Source: Rhodobacterales bacterium HKCCE4037
Lineage (GTDB): Bacteria > Pseudomonadota > Alphaproteobacteria > Rhodobacterales > Rhodobacteraceae
Reading direction: 5' to 3'
Length of the DNA stretch: 64,000 bases
NCBI GenBank assembly: GCA_015689645.1
Contig: WVSM01000003.1
Coordinates: 1 to 64,000 of the forward strand
The translations under genes and the position numbers were made by a program. This document shows positions 1-8,630 of this stretch, piece by piece. Positions within the stretch are counted from its first letter, which is position 1. The number at the start of each line of letters is the position of its first letter. The notes below the pieces were generated by a model that was not told the origin of the DNA, did no database searches, and saw only the letters and a list, made by a program, of their open reading frames with translations.

Positions 1-189
1 GGCGACCTGCCCGCCGATCCGCAGGCGCTGCTGGCCCCGGCGCGGTCGGGGGCGGAGACCTGGCTCGACGGCGATTTCGGCGTGATGCGGTTTGCGCCCG
101 CGCCGCTGTCGCTGCGGTCGGGCGAAGGGCCGCCGCATATCCGGCTGGACCGGGCGGCGGAATTTCTGATCGGGGACAAGTTGCGATGA
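1..189 (+). CDS. YcjX-like (DUF463) protein, C-terminal fragment
   Basis: Only the last 62 codons are in the window, so the start is missing. The frame is open from base 1 and stops at TGA 187-189. The tail ends in IRLDRAAEFLIGDKLR, which resembles the C-terminus of the YcjX family of stress-linked P-loop proteins. The next gene starts inside its stop codon (ATGA overlap) and is YcjF-like, the usual partner of ycjX in proteobacteria, which supports the call. The P-loop region is outside the window, so activity cannot be judged. Confidence 0.6.
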   Translation, partial: GDLPADPQALLAPARSGAETWLDGDFGVMRFAPAPLSLRSGEGPPHIRLDRAAEFLIGDKLR

Positions 190-1190
190 GTGAGCGGAAG
201 GGCCCAATTCTGATCGAGTTGGACGACGCGCCGGACGCCGGGCCGGAAGCGGCCGCGCCGGTGCCCGATGTCGGCATGCCGCCGCCCGAGGGGCGCGCGA
301 TGCAGGTTGTGGCAACACTGGGGGCGCGGCGGCCATCGAAGCTGGCGCGGTTCTTCTGGTCGGCGTTGCTCGGGCTGGTGGGGTTCGTGGCGTCTCTGGC
401 GGCGTGGGATTTCGTGACAGGATTGCTGGAGCGGAACCCGGTGCTCGGCTGGATCGCCTTCGGGCTGATCGCGGCGGTGCTGCTGGGACTTTCGCTGATC
501 TGCCTGCGGGAACTGGCGGCGTTTGCGCGGCTCGGACGGCTCGACAAGGTGCACCGGGCGGCGGAGGCGGCACTGGCCTCCGGTGATCTCAAGGGCGCGC
601 GGGACGTGGTCGGGCGCATCTTGGCACTCTACGCGGGGCGGGCGGAATTGCGGCTCGGGCGCGAGGCGCTGGACCGACAGCGCGACGAATTGTTCGACCC
701 GGCGAGCCTGTTCGCGCTGGCCGAGGCGGAGGTGATGGCCCCGCTCGACGCGATGGCCACGCGCGAGGTGGAGGCGGCGGCGCGGCAGGTGGCGACCGTC
801 ACGGCGCTGGTGCCGCTGGCGCTGGCCGACGTGTTCGCGGCGCTGACTTCGAACCTGCGGATGATCCGCAAGATCGCGGAAATCTACGGCGGACGCGCGG
901 GCACCTTCGGGGCGTGGCGGCTGACGCGCGCGGTGCTAACGCATCTCGTGGCGACGGGGGCCGTGGCGATCGGGGACGACCTGTTGGGCTCGGCCGTCGG
1001 CGGCTCGGTCCTGTCGAAGGTCTCGCGGCGCTTCGGGGAGGGGCTGGTGAACGGCGCATTGACCGCGCGCGTGGGCGTGGCTGCGATGGAAGTCTGCCGC
1101 CCCTTGCCCTTCGGCGTGGGGCGCAGGCCGAGCGTCACCGGGCTGATCCGGCGGGCACTGACCGGTCTGTTTGGCGGGCGCGAGGGCTGA
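186..1190 (+). CDS. YcjF-like inner-membrane protein (TIGR01620/DUF697 type)
   Basis: A 334-residue membrane protein of unknown biochemical role. It has an acidic, proline-rich N-terminus (about residues 10-37), two hydrophobic segments (about 57-77 and 88-108), and an Ala-rich helical domain. The C-terminal half carries a glycine-rich segment (GDDLLGSAVGGSVLSKVSRR) typical of the DUF697/YcjF family. It overlaps the upstream YcjX-like gene by 4 nt, so translation is probably coupled. The family pair is known to be stress-associated in some bacteria; nothing in this sequence shows a substrate. Confidence 0.75.
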   Translation: MSERKGPILIELDDAPDAGPEAAAPVPDVGMPPPEGRAMQVVATLGARRPSKLARFFWSALLGLVGFVASLAAWDFVTGLLERNPVLGWIAFGLIAAVLLGLSLICLRELAAFARLGRLDKVHRAAEAALASGDLKGARDVVGRILALYAGRAELRLGREALDRQRDELFDPASLFALAEAEVMAPLDAMATREVEAAARQVATVTALVPLALADVFAALTSNLRMIRKIAEIYGGRAGTFGAWRLTRAVLTHLVATGAVAIGDDLLGSAVGGSVLSKVSRRFGEGLVNGALTARVGVAAMEVCRPLPFGVGRRPSVTGLIRRALTGLFGGREG

Positions 1191-1254
1191 CGCTCCGAAC
1201 ACGCGGATTGCCGCGGGGCTGGCCCTGCCGCGCGGCCCGTGCCACATAGCCTCC

Positions 1255-2178
1255 ATGGCACGCGACACATCCTCCGACCGTCCGCTTCTCGGCATCCTTC
1301 TGATGTTCGGCTTCTGCACCGTCATCCCCTTCGCCGATGCGCTGGCGAAGCTGCTTGGCGAGGACTTCCCGCTGTTCCAGCTGATCGCCGTGCGGTTCTT
1401 CACGCAGGCGCTGCTCTTCACGCCGATGGCGATGCTGGCGGGCGTTACGCTGTTCCCCTCGGCCCGGGTCGTGGGGCTGACGGCCCTGCGCGCAGCACTT
1501 CAGATCGCGGGGCTGTTCATGATGTTCTCGGCCCTGCGCCTGCTGCCCTTGGCCGACGCGGTGGCGATTGCCTTCGTGATGCCCTTCATCATGCTGCTTC
1601 TGGGCTGGTTCTTCCTTGACGAGGAAGTCGGGCCGCGTCGCCTGATTGCCTGTGCGGTCGGTTTCGTGGGCACGCTGATGGTGGTTCAGCCGAGCTTTGC
1701 GGCCGTCGGTTGGGGTGCCCTTCTGCCGGTTGGTGTGGCCGTGGTCTTCGCCGTCTTCATGCTGGTGACGCGCGCCATGTCGAAGGAGATCGACCCGCTG
1801 GCGCTTCAGGCTTCGTCCGGGATGCTCGCGCTGCCCTTCGTCGCGCCGCTGGTCTTCCTCCCGATTGCCGGGGACGCGCCGCTGGTGGGCTGGCTGACGC
1901 CGGAAGGCTCGGAGGTCTGGCTGTTCGTCGCCCTCGGCATATTCGGGTCCCTCGGGCACCTGTTGATGACATGGTCGCTGAAATTCGCGCCTTCAGCGAC
2001 GCTGGCACCGATGCAATACCTCGAGATCCCGATGGCGACGCTGGTGGGGTTCGCGATGTTCCGCGACCTGCCGAACGGACTGGCGGCGGCGGGCATCTGC
2101 GTGACCATCGCCGCGGGGCTTTACGTGGTGCTGCGCGAGCGCGCCGTCAGCCGCGCCGCCGCCCCGCCCGCGGCGTAA
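1255..2178 (+). CDS. DMT-superfamily (EamA) transporter
   Basis: A 307-residue integral membrane protein made of two EamA repeats, each of about five hydrophobic helices, with the usual internal duplication. ATG 1255 is preferred over an in-frame ATG at 1171, which would add a charged non-membrane stretch and lies inside the previous gene. Family members export amino acids, nucleobases or other small metabolites; the substrate cannot be told here. Its last 32 nt overlap the end of the convergent FAD monooxygenase gene. Confidence 0.85.
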   Translation: MARDTSSDRPLLGILLMFGFCTVIPFADALAKLLGEDFPLFQLIAVRFFTQALLFTPMAMLAGVTLFPSARVVGLTALRAALQIAGLFMMFSALRLLPLADAVAIAFVMPFIMLLLGWFFLDEEVGPRRLIACAVGFVGTLMVVQPSFAAVGWGALLPVGVAVVFAVFMLVTRAMSKEIDPLALQASSGMLALPFVAPLVFLPIAGDAPLVGWLTPEGSEVWLFVALGIFGSLGHLLMTWSLKFAPSATLAPMQYLEIPMATLVGFAMFRDLPNGLAAAGICVTIAAGLYVVLRERAVSRAAAPPAA

Positions 2179-3340
2179 GGGACGCCATCGGCGGGACCAA
2201 ATCGCCGCAGACCAGCCGGGTGAGGATGCCCGGCACCGGCCATGTCCGGGATAGCGGTGCCAGCACGCGGTCGCGCAGCACCGGAAGCGCGCGGCTGTCG
2301 GATTGGTACTGCGGCGTGAACGACGCCGACATCACCTGGTAAAGCCAGACATGCCAGCGCCGCGCCATGGCGTAGCGGCGCAGCGCCTCCTCCCCCGTCG
2401 CCTGCCGCAGCGCCAGTTGCAGGGCGCGCGCATCCAGCAGCGCCATATTGGCCCCCTGCCCCAGTTGCGGCGAGGCGCGGTGCGCGGCGTCACCGATATG
2501 AACAAGGCCGTCATCGAACGGGCGTTTCAGAGTGCCGTGGGTATAGGTCGCGCGGGTGAAATGGGCGTGGTCGATGGTGTCGGGCAGGAAGGCGCGGAAC
2601 TCGGGCCAGAGCGCCTCGGCCTCGGCCCGCCACTCGGGGAAGGCCCGGGCATAGTGGGCGTCGATCCCGGCGGCTTTCAGCGAATAGAAGATCGCGGCGA
2701 GGCGCTGCCCGGGCGCGTCGCGCATGGTGCCGACGGGCAGGATGCCGAGCATCCGGTCGGCGCGGCGATAGCGTTGCGTGAGGCGATTGTCCGGGAACGG
2801 GCTGTCCGCGGGCCATGGAACGGTGGCCCAAACCGCGCCGTAGGGCAGCGGGCGGGAGGTGAGCGGCGATAGGGCGGACCCCGCGCCGAGGGCGTCAACG
2901 ATCAGGTCGAACGGGCCTTCGGGGCGGCCTCCGATCAGAAGCGACTGTCCATCGCGCCCGGTGACGGGGCTGGAGGGGACAATGGTCGCCCCGGCCGCAA
3001 TGGCCGCATCGTAGAGCGCCCCGAACAATGCGGCGCGGTGGATGCCGAGGCCCTGACGTTCGGGCGTTGCGCCATAGGTCACCGACAGGACGGTGCGGTT
3101 GCCGGAAACCTCGTCACCGAACATCGCGGCCAGCGGCGCGCCGCGCGTCTGCACCTCCTCCGCCGCCCCGGCGGCGCGCAGGACCTCCATGCCGACGGGT
3201 TGCACCACGAGGCCGGAGCCGACAGGGCGCGGCGCATCGAACTTGTCGAAGACGGTCACGGCATGCCCGTCGCGCGCCAGAAGCGCGGCTGCGGCAAGGC
3301 CTCCGATCCCGGCCCCGGCGATGGCGATGGTCTGTTTCAT
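2147..3340 (-). CDS. FAD-dependent aromatic-ring-type monooxygenase
   Basis: A 397-residue flavoprotein of the PHBH/UbiH-like class. The N-terminal Rossmann motif is GAGIGGLAAAALLARDG (residues about 8-24), and the FAD-ribityl motif GDAAHRASPQLGQGANMAL lies near residue 285. Such enzymes use NAD(P)H and O2 to hydroxylate aromatic or polyketide-like compounds; the substrate is unknown. ATG at 3340 puts the Rossmann fold at the N-terminus as usual; an upstream start would add about 41 atypical residues. No related catabolic genes are adjacent. The 3' end overlaps the convergent transporter gene. Confidence 0.85.
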   Translation of the reverse strand: MKQTIAIAGAGIGGLAAAALLARDGHAVTVFDKFDAPRPVGSGLVVQPVGMEVLRAAGAAEEVQTRGAPLAAMFGDEVSGNRTVLSVTYGATPERQGLGIHRAALFGALYDAAIAAGATIVPSSPVTGRDGQSLLIGGRPEGPFDLIVDALGAGSALSPLTSRPLPYGAVWATVPWPADSPFPDNRLTQRYRRADRMLGILPVGTMRDAPGQRLAAIFYSLKAAGIDAHYARAFPEWRAEAEALWPEFRAFLPDTIDHAHFTRATYTHGTLKRPFDDGLVHIGDAAHRASPQLGQGANMALLDARALQLALRQATGEEALRRYAMARRWHVWLYQVMSASFTPQYQSDSRALPVLRDRVLAPLSRTWPVPGILTRLVCGDLVPPMASLTPRAGRRRG

Positions 3341-3462
3341 CGGCCTCTTTCTGAGCCAATCCAGCGATAAGCGCCATGCGGCAGCGTGTGGCGGATTTCC
3401 TGCATTGAGCGACGCTGGTCGGGTCGGCAGGGTTGGGCCACACTCAACAAGGACCCCGCCCA

Positions 3463-3768
3463 ATGAAATTTTCAGATCTGTCCGGTGCCGCGAAAGCTGC
3501 GGCCATCCTCGCCATTCTCAGTCTCGTCATTTCGATCAACTTCACTTCGACCAGCACGATCAACGGCGTGTCCACCTGCTCGTTCACGGATTACGGGCGG
3601 ATCGGCTTCGGCGGGTTGGCGCTTCTCGTGGGCCTTGGTGGCCTCGCCTCGGCGCGGGCGATGCGCAGTTCGGTACGCAAAGCGAACTTGACTGTCTCGG
3701 GCATCGCGGCCGTCGTGGGTGCGCTGGCGGTGCTCTATGGCCTCGGCCTCATCCTGAGCCCGTGCTGA
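3463..3768 (+). CDS. Small hypothetical membrane protein
   Basis: A 101-residue protein that I do not recognise. ATG 3463 has an AAGGA ribosome binding site about 9 nt upstream. Three hydrophobic segments are visible: about residues 12-26, a central glycine-rich one (GFGGLALLVGLGGLASARA), and a C-terminal one (VSGIAAVVGALAVLYGLG). Between the first two is a polar loop with STSTINGVSTCSFTDYGR and a single cysteine; a second cysteine is the last residue. It stands alone between a divergent monooxygenase gene and the ileS leader. Confidence 0.65.
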   Translation: MKFSDLSGAAKAAAILAILSLVISINFTSTSTINGVSTCSFTDYGRIGFGGLALLVGLGGLASARAMRSSVRKANLTVSGIAAVVGALAVLYGLGLILSPC

Positions 3769-3772
3769 GGCT

Positions 3773-3801
3773 TTGACCTTCCGGGCGCTCAGGCCTATAG
3801 A
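3773..3801 (+). promoter_or_regulatory. Predicted sigma-70 promoter of the ileS leader
   Basis: TTGACC at 3773-3778 and TATAGA at 3796-3801 are separated by exactly 17 bp, close to the housekeeping consensus. A start site 7 nt after the -10 box would be at 3808, which is the A of the leader-peptide ATG, so the transcript would be leaderless. The promoter begins 5 nt after the stop of the preceding small gene. Confidence 0.65.
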
Positions 3802-3807
3802 ACGCCC

Positions 3808-3858
3808 ATGACCATGTGTTTCACGATCGTCATTCGAATTAGCAACCCGGCGCTCTGA
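3808..3858 (+). CDS. Candidate leader peptide of ileS (16 aa)
   Basis: A short ORF encodes MTMCFTIVIRISNPAL. Three of residues 7-11 are isoleucine (codons ATC 3826, ATT 3832, ATT 3838) with a valine between them, just upstream of isoleucyl-tRNA synthetase. It has no ribosome binding site, but the predicted transcription start falls on its ATG, so leaderless translation is plausible; alphaproteobacterial trpL leaders are known to work this way. Its stop codon lies in the loop of a GC-rich hairpin. The likely role, by inference, is to sense charged tRNA-Ile and adjust ileS expression. Confidence 0.55.
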   Translation: MTMCFTIVIRISNPAL

Positions 3859-3903
3859 CCATTTGAGCCGCCGGGACTTTGGCGCTTGAGCATTCGCTCC
3901 GCC
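3846..3903 (+). promoter_or_regulatory. Candidate attenuator hairpins in the ileS leader
   Basis: Hairpin 1 pairs 3846-3855 with 3865-3875 (10 bp, one bulged C, 9-nt loop holding the leader stop). Hairpin 2 pairs 3881-3891 with 3896-3903 (GGCG/CGCC and GAGC/GCTC with a 3-nt bulge). The sequence GGCGCTC (3849-3855) in arm 1 is fully complementary to GAGCGCC (3938-3944), which overlaps the ileS ribosome binding site. GGCGCTT (3881-3887) can also pair there with one G-U. No T-run follows, so control of translation is more likely than a classical terminator. Confidence 0.45.
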
Positions 3904-3947
3904 CTGCTACACCCCACCTGATAAATTCGATGATGAGGAGCGCCCCG

Positions 3948-6851
3948 ATGTGCGCTGAAACCACCGGTGTCGACTACAAGGACACGCTGAACCTTCCGAA
4001 AACCGATTTCCCGATGCGCGCGGGTCTGCCCAAGCGCGAGCCCGAGTGGCTGGAGCGTTGGGAAAAGATCGGCGTCTATGACCGCCTGCGCGAGAAGGAG
4101 GGCCGGACGCCCTTCACGCTGCACGACGGCCCGCCCTATGCGAACGGCCACCTGCATATCGGCCACGCGCTGAACAAGACGATCAAGGACATCATCGTCC
4201 GCTCGCACCAGATGATGGGCCACGACAGCCGCTACATCCCCGGCTGGGATTGCCACGGCTTGCCGATCGAATGGAAGATCGAGGAGCAGTACCGCAAGAA
4301 GGGCAAGAACAAGGACGACGTGGATATCGTCGAGTTCCGCCAGGAATGCCGCGACTTCGCCGACCATTGGGTCGGCGTGCAGCGCGACGAGTTCAAGCGG
4401 CTCGGGATCACGGGCACGTGGGACAAGCCCTACCTCACGATGGATTTCCACGCCGAACGCGTGATCGCGGAGGAGTTCCAGAAGTTCCTGATGAACGGGA
4501 CTTTGTATCAGGGCTCCAAACCCGTGATGTGGTCGCCCATCGAGCAGACCGCACTGGCCGAGGCCGAGGTGGAGTATCACGACAAGGACAGCTTCACGAT
4601 CTGGGTGAAGTTCGCCGCCAGCGGCGGTGCGGACGACCTTGAAGGGGCGTATGTCGTGATCTGGACCACGACGCCGTGGACCATCCCGTCGAACAAGGCG
4701 GTCGCCTTCGGGAAAGACATCGCCTACGGCCTTTATGAGGTCACCGGTACGCCCGAAGAATGTTGGGCCAAGGTCGGCGACAAGTACCTTCTCGCCGACA
4801 CCCGCGCGGCGGACGTGATGAAGCGCGCGCGGCTGGAGGACGGCCAGTGGCGGCGCGTTCGTGACGTGACCACCGCTGAGTTGGAGAGCCTGAGCCTGTC
4901 GCACCCCCTCGCCGGGGCCGAGGGCGGCGAAGGCGAATGGGACGATCCGCGCGACTTCCGCCATGGCGACTTCGTCTCCGACGAGGAAGGCACCGGCTTC
5001 GTGCATTGCGCGCCGTCGCACGGGATGGAGGAATACGAACTCTACCGTGACCTCGGGATGCTGGAGCAGGTCATCACCTACAACGTGATGGACGACGGCT
5101 CCTTCCGGGCCGATCTGCCGTTCTTCGGAGGCAAGTACATCCTCAGCCGCAAGGGCGGCGAAGGGGATGCCAACAAGGCCGTCATCGACAAGCTGGTCGA
5201 GGTCGGCGGGCTGCTGGCGCGGGGCAAGATCACCCACTCCTACCCGCATTCGTGGCGGTCGAAGGCGCCGGTCATCTACCGCAACACGCCGCAATGGTTC
5301 GCCGCCATCGACAAGCCGATGAAGGTTGGCGACGACGAATTCACCATCCGCGCCCGCGCGCTGGAGGAGATCGACAAGGTCAAGTGGACCCCGAAATCGG
5401 GCCGCAACCGCCTGCATTCGATGATGGAGGCGCGGCCCGACTGGGTTCTGTCCCGTCAACGGGCCTGGGGCGTGCCGCTGACCTGCTTCACCAAGAAGGG
5501 CGCACTGCCGACCGACCCCGATTACCTGCTGCGCAATGAGGCGGTGAACGCCCGTATCCTCGAAGCCTTCGAGGCCGAGGGCGCGGATGCGTGGTATAAG
5601 CCCGGTGCCAAGGAACGCTTCCTCGGCAATGACGTGGACCCCGACGCCTACGACCAGGTCTTCGACATTCTCGACGTGTGGTTCGATAGCGGCTCAACCC
5701 ACGCCTTCGTCCTGCGCGACCGCGAGGACGGGACCGAGGACGGCATCGCCGACGTCTACATGGAAGGCACCGACCAGCATCGCGGGTGGTTCCATTCCTC
5801 GCTGCTGCAATCGGTCGGCACGCAGGGCCGCGCGCCGTATCGCAACGTGGTGACCCACGGCTTCACGCTGGACGAGAAGGGCATGAAGATGTCCAAGTCC
5901 ATCGGCAACACCATCGTCCCGCAGGAAGTGGTGGACCAGTACGGCGCGGATATCCTGCGCCTGTGGGTGGCGCAGACCGATTACACCGCCGACCAGCGGA
6001 TCGGGCCGGAGATCCTGAAAGGCACCGCCGACAGCTATCGTCGCTTGCGCAACACGATGCGCTTCATGCTGGGATCGCTGAGTGATTTCACGGAAAGCGA
6101 CCGGGTCGAGCCGGCGGATATGCCTGAGCTGGAACGCTGGGTTCTGCACCGGCTGGCCGAACTGGATGCGCAGGTCGAGGCGGGCTACCGCGCCTTCGAT
6201 TTCCAGGGCGTGTTCCAGGCGGTGTTCACCTTCGCCACGACGGACCTGTCGGCCTTCTACTTCGACATCCGCAAGGATGCGCTTTACTGCGATGGCGACA
6301 CCGCGCGGCGGCGTGCGGCGCGGACGGTGCTGGACCTGCTGTCCCACCGACTGACGACATGGCTTGCGCCGATCCTCGTTTTCACGATGGAAGAGGTCTG
6401 GCTGGAACGGTTCCCGGGCGACGACAGCTCGGTGCACCTCGTCGACATCCCCGAGACACCCGCCGCTTGGCGCGACGAGGCCTTGGCCGCGAAATGGGCC
6501 AAGGTGCGCGCGGCACGGCGCGTGGTCACGGCGGCGCTGGAAGTGCAGCGGCGCGACAAGGTGATCGGCGCTTCGCTCGAAGCCGCGCCGGTGGTGCATG
6601 TGGAGGATCCGGAGGTTCTGGCGGCGCTCGAGTCCGTGGCCTTCGACGACATGACCATCACCTCGGCCATCACGCTGACCGCCGACCCGGCACCGGCAGA
6701 GGCGTTCCGCCTGCCGGAGGTCGAGGGAATCGGCGTGGTCTTCGCAAAGGCGGACGGCGAGAAATGCCAGCGCTGCTGGAAGATCCTGCCGGACGTGGGC
6801 ACGCATTCTCACGACGGCGTCTGCGGGCGCTGTGACGAGGCACTCGGGTAA
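3948..6851 (+). CDS. ileS: Isoleucyl-tRNA synthetase
   Basis: A 967-residue class I aminoacyl-tRNA synthetase that charges tRNA-Ile in the cytoplasm. The HIGH signature is at residues 70-73 and KMSKS at 647-651. The C-terminal zinc-finger cysteines are visible (CQRCW from residue 940, then CGRCDE). The large insertion between the halves is the editing domain that clears Val-tRNA-Ile. ATG 3948 follows AGGAG (3936-3940) by 7 nt; a further upstream in-frame ATG (3879) lies in the leader hairpin region and is unlikely. The gene appears to be single, with its own promoter, leader and terminator. Confidence 0.97.
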   Translation: MCAETTGVDYKDTLNLPKTDFPMRAGLPKREPEWLERWEKIGVYDRLREKEGRTPFTLHDGPPYANGHLHIGHALNKTIKDIIVRSHQMMGHDSRYIPGWDCHGLPIEWKIEEQYRKKGKNKDDVDIVEFRQECRDFADHWVGVQRDEFKRLGITGTWDKPYLTMDFHAERVIAEEFQKFLMNGTLYQGSKPVMWSPIEQTALAEAEVEYHDKDSFTIWVKFAASGGADDLEGAYVVIWTTTPWTIPSNKAVAFGKDIAYGLYEVTGTPEECWAKVGDKYLLADTRAADVMKRARLEDGQWRRVRDVTTAELESLSLSHPLAGAEGGEGEWDDPRDFRHGDFVSDEEGTGFVHCAPSHGMEEYELYRDLGMLEQVITYNVMDDGSFRADLPFFGGKYILSRKGGEGDANKAVIDKLVEVGGLLARGKITHSYPHSWRSKAPVIYRNTPQWFAAIDKPMKVGDDEFTIRARALEEIDKVKWTPKSGRNRLHSMMEARPDWVLSRQRAWGVPLTCFTKKGALPTDPDYLLRNEAVNARILEAFEAEGADAWYKPGAKERFLGNDVDPDAYDQVFDILDVWFDSGSTHAFVLRDREDGTEDGIADVYMEGTDQHRGWFHSSLLQSVGTQGRAPYRNVVTHGFTLDEKGMKMSKSIGNTIVPQEVVDQYGADILRLWVAQTDYTADQRIGPEILKGTADSYRRLRNTMRFMLGSLSDFTESDRVEPADMPELERWVLHRLAELDAQVEAGYRAFDFQGVFQAVFTFATTDLSAFYFDIRKDALYCDGDTARRRAARTVLDLLSHRLTTWLAPILVFTMEEVWLERFPGDDSSVHLVDIPETPAAWRDEALAAKWAKVRAARRVVTAALEVQRRDKVIGASLEAAPVVHVEDPEVLAALESVAFDDMTITSAITLTADPAPAEAFRLPEVEGIGVVFAKADGEKCQRCWKILPDVGTHSHDGVCGRCDEALG

Positions 6852-6883
6852 GTCCCGCCCCTACCCTGTCCGAGTTCGAACCG

Positions 6884-6912
6884 CCGCGCCCTGTCACCGG
6901 GGCGCGGTTTTT
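6884..6912 (+). terminator. Rho-independent terminator after ileS
   Basis: CCGCGCCC (6884-6891) pairs with GGGCGCGG (6900-6907) around an 8-nt loop and is followed directly by TTTTT (6908-6912). It is 32 nt after the ileS stop codon. Confidence 0.8.
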
Positions 6913-7047
6913 CGTGGCCTGTGTCGGGTTGTGCATATTTTTGGAACAAAGATGCGCAGGTTGCGCGCTTGCTCAGACGACTGCGCCTTGGGTTTGCCGC
7001 TGGAGCGGCCTAGGTTGCGGTGAAACCGAACCGCAGGAGGCCCCGAA

Positions 7048-7914
7048 ATGGCTCGTCAGGAAGAATACACCCCGCCGAAGGTCTGGACCTGGGACAAGGA
7101 GAACGGGGGCACGTGGGGCTCGCTGAACCGGCCCATCGCGGGCGCGACCCACGAGAAGGAGCTGCCGGTGGGCGAGCATCCGTTCCAGCTTTATTCGCTG
7201 GGGACGCCCAATGGCGTGAAGGTCACCGTGCTGTTCGAAGAGTTGCTGGAAGCGGGTTATTCCGACGCGGAATACGACGCCTGGCTGATCCGGATCGGCG
7301 ATGGCGACCAGTTCGGGTCCGGCTTCGTCGAGATCAACCCGAACTCCAAGATCCCCGCTATGGTGGACCGGTCCGGGCCGGAGCCGGTGCGGGTGTTCGA
7401 AAGCGTCGCGATCATGATGCATCTGGCCGAGAAATTCGGCGCTTTCATGGGCCCTGCCAGCGCGCGTCCCGAGTTGCTGAGCTGGCTGATGTGGCAGATG
7501 GGCTCCGCCCCGTTCCTTGGCGGCGGCTTCGGGCATTTCTACGCCTATGCGCCCTACAAGATGGAATACCCGATCAATCGTTACGCGATGGAGACCAAGC
7601 GCCAGCTGGACGTGCTGAACCGGCACTTGGCCGAGAACGAGTGGATGGCGGGCGGCGAATACACGATTGCCGACATGGCGATCTGGCCGTGGTACGGGCG
7701 CACCGTGATGGGCGAGAGCTACGATGCGGGCGAGTTCCTGTCGGTGCACGAATACGGACATGTCATCGAATGGGCGAAGCGGATCGAGGCGCGGCCGGGC
7801 GCGCAGCGGGGCCGGATGGTCAACCGCACCAGCGGGCCGCCGGAGCTGCAATTGCACGAGCGTCATTCGGCCGAGGATTTCGAGACGAAGACGCAGGACA
7901 AGATTGGCGACTGA
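7048..7914 (+). CDS. yghU: Glutathione-dependent disulfide-bond oxidoreductase, YghU-like
   Basis: A 288-residue glutathione-S-transferase-fold protein of the Nu-class YghU group, which reduces organic disulfides and peroxides with glutathione. The long N-terminal extension with TWGSLNRPIAGATHEKELP, the thioredoxin-like start FQLYSLGTPNGVKVTV (about 49-64) and INPNSKIPAM are family hallmarks. An AGGAGG ribosome binding site precedes ATG 7048. It heads a short run with a DUF3253 gene and ogt, all small stress or repair-type proteins. Confidence 0.9.
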   Translation: MARQEEYTPPKVWTWDKENGGTWGSLNRPIAGATHEKELPVGEHPFQLYSLGTPNGVKVTVLFEELLEAGYSDAEYDAWLIRIGDGDQFGSGFVEINPNSKIPAMVDRSGPEPVRVFESVAIMMHLAEKFGAFMGPASARPELLSWLMWQMGSAPFLGGGFGHFYAYAPYKMEYPINRYAMETKRQLDVLNRHLAENEWMAGGEYTIADMAIWPWYGRTVMGESYDAGEFLSVHEYGHVIEWAKRIEARPGAQRGRMVNRTSGPPELQLHERHSAEDFETKTQDKIGD

Positions 7915-8137
7915 CGCCGAGATCGCGGAGGCCTTGCTGCGCCTTGCCGCCGAGCGCGCGGGGCGCACGTTCTGCCCGTCCGAGGCCGCACGCGTTTTGG
8001 CGGACGACTGGCGCCCGCTGATGCCGGAAGTGCGGCGCGTGGCGGCGGAGCTGGGGCTGCACGCAACGCAACGGGGCGTCGCGGTGGACCCGGTCACGGC
8101 GCGCGGGCCGATCCGTTTGGCGCAGGATCCGGGTTGA
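7904..8137 (+). CDS. DUF3253-family small protein
   Basis: A 77-residue protein matching the DUF3253 pattern from memory: a helical N-terminus (AEIAEALLRLAAERAG), then FCPSEAARVLADDWRPLMPE and a C-terminal TQRGVAVDP. Function is unknown, though the family resembles a small winged-helix fold. No ATG or GTG fits. TTG 7904 gives the expected N-terminus, has AGGA 5 nt upstream, and overlaps the end of yghU by 11 nt, so translational coupling is likely. Confidence 0.7.
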   Translation: MATDAEIAEALLRLAAERAGRTFCPSEAARVLADDWRPLMPEVRRVAAELGLHATQRGVAVDPVTARGPIRLAQDPG

Positions 8138-8168
8138 GCCTGGGCCGCGCGGGGACCATTCTGGCTGG

Positions 8169-8630
8169 ATGGAGACGCAACGCAGCAGCATCGAAACGCC
8201 CATCGGGCCGGTCTGGATCGAGGAGGGTGATGGCGCCATCGTGCGGGCCGGGTGGGGCGCAGTGGATGCTCCGGCTGACACGGCCCTGTTGCGCGAGACG
8301 AAGGCCGAGTTGGCGGCCTATTTCGACCGTCGGCTGGACGCGTTCAGCGTGCCGATCCGGCACGGGCGGGCGGATGCCGCGGGCCGGGTGCTCGACGCGA
8401 TGCGGGCAATCCCGATGGGGCAGACGCGCAGCTACGGGGACGTCGCCAGGGAGGTCGGGATATCGGCGCAGGCGGTTGGTCAGGCCTGCGGCGCGAACCG
8501 GATTCCGATCCTGATCCCCTGTCACCGCATCCTTGGCACGAACGGGCTGGGAGGGTTCTCCGCGCCCGGGGGTGTGGAGACAAAAGTTTGGCTTTTGCGA
8601 CATGAAGGGGCGGCGGGGCTTCTGATCTGA
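8169..8630 (+). CDS. ogt: Methylated-DNA-protein-cysteine methyltransferase
   Basis: A 153-residue DNA repair protein that removes alkyl groups from O6-alkylguanine by irreversible transfer to its own cysteine. The active-site IPCHRILGTNGLGGFS is at about residues 115-130, and the upstream MGQTRSYGDVA loop is typical. The length matches the short Ogt-type proteins that lack an Ada domain. It lies 31 nt after the DUF3253 gene and probably shares its transcript. Confidence 0.92.
   Translation: METQRSSIETPIGPVWIEEGDGAIVRAGWGAVDAPADTALLRETKAELAAYFDRRLDAFSVPIRHGRADAAGRVLDAMRAIPMGQTRSYGDVAREVGISAQAVGQACGANRIPILIPCHRILGTNGLGGFSAPGGVETKVWLLRHEGAAGLLI

Noticed and set aside
3795-5459. A 554-codon minus-strand frame opposite ileS
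   Set aside because: Antisense to the HIGH half of ileS and through the leader; no motif.
6865-6912. tRNA-like sequence (GTTCGAACC) after ileS
   Set aside because: No cloverleaf can be drawn; the region folds as a simple terminator hairpin with a T-run.
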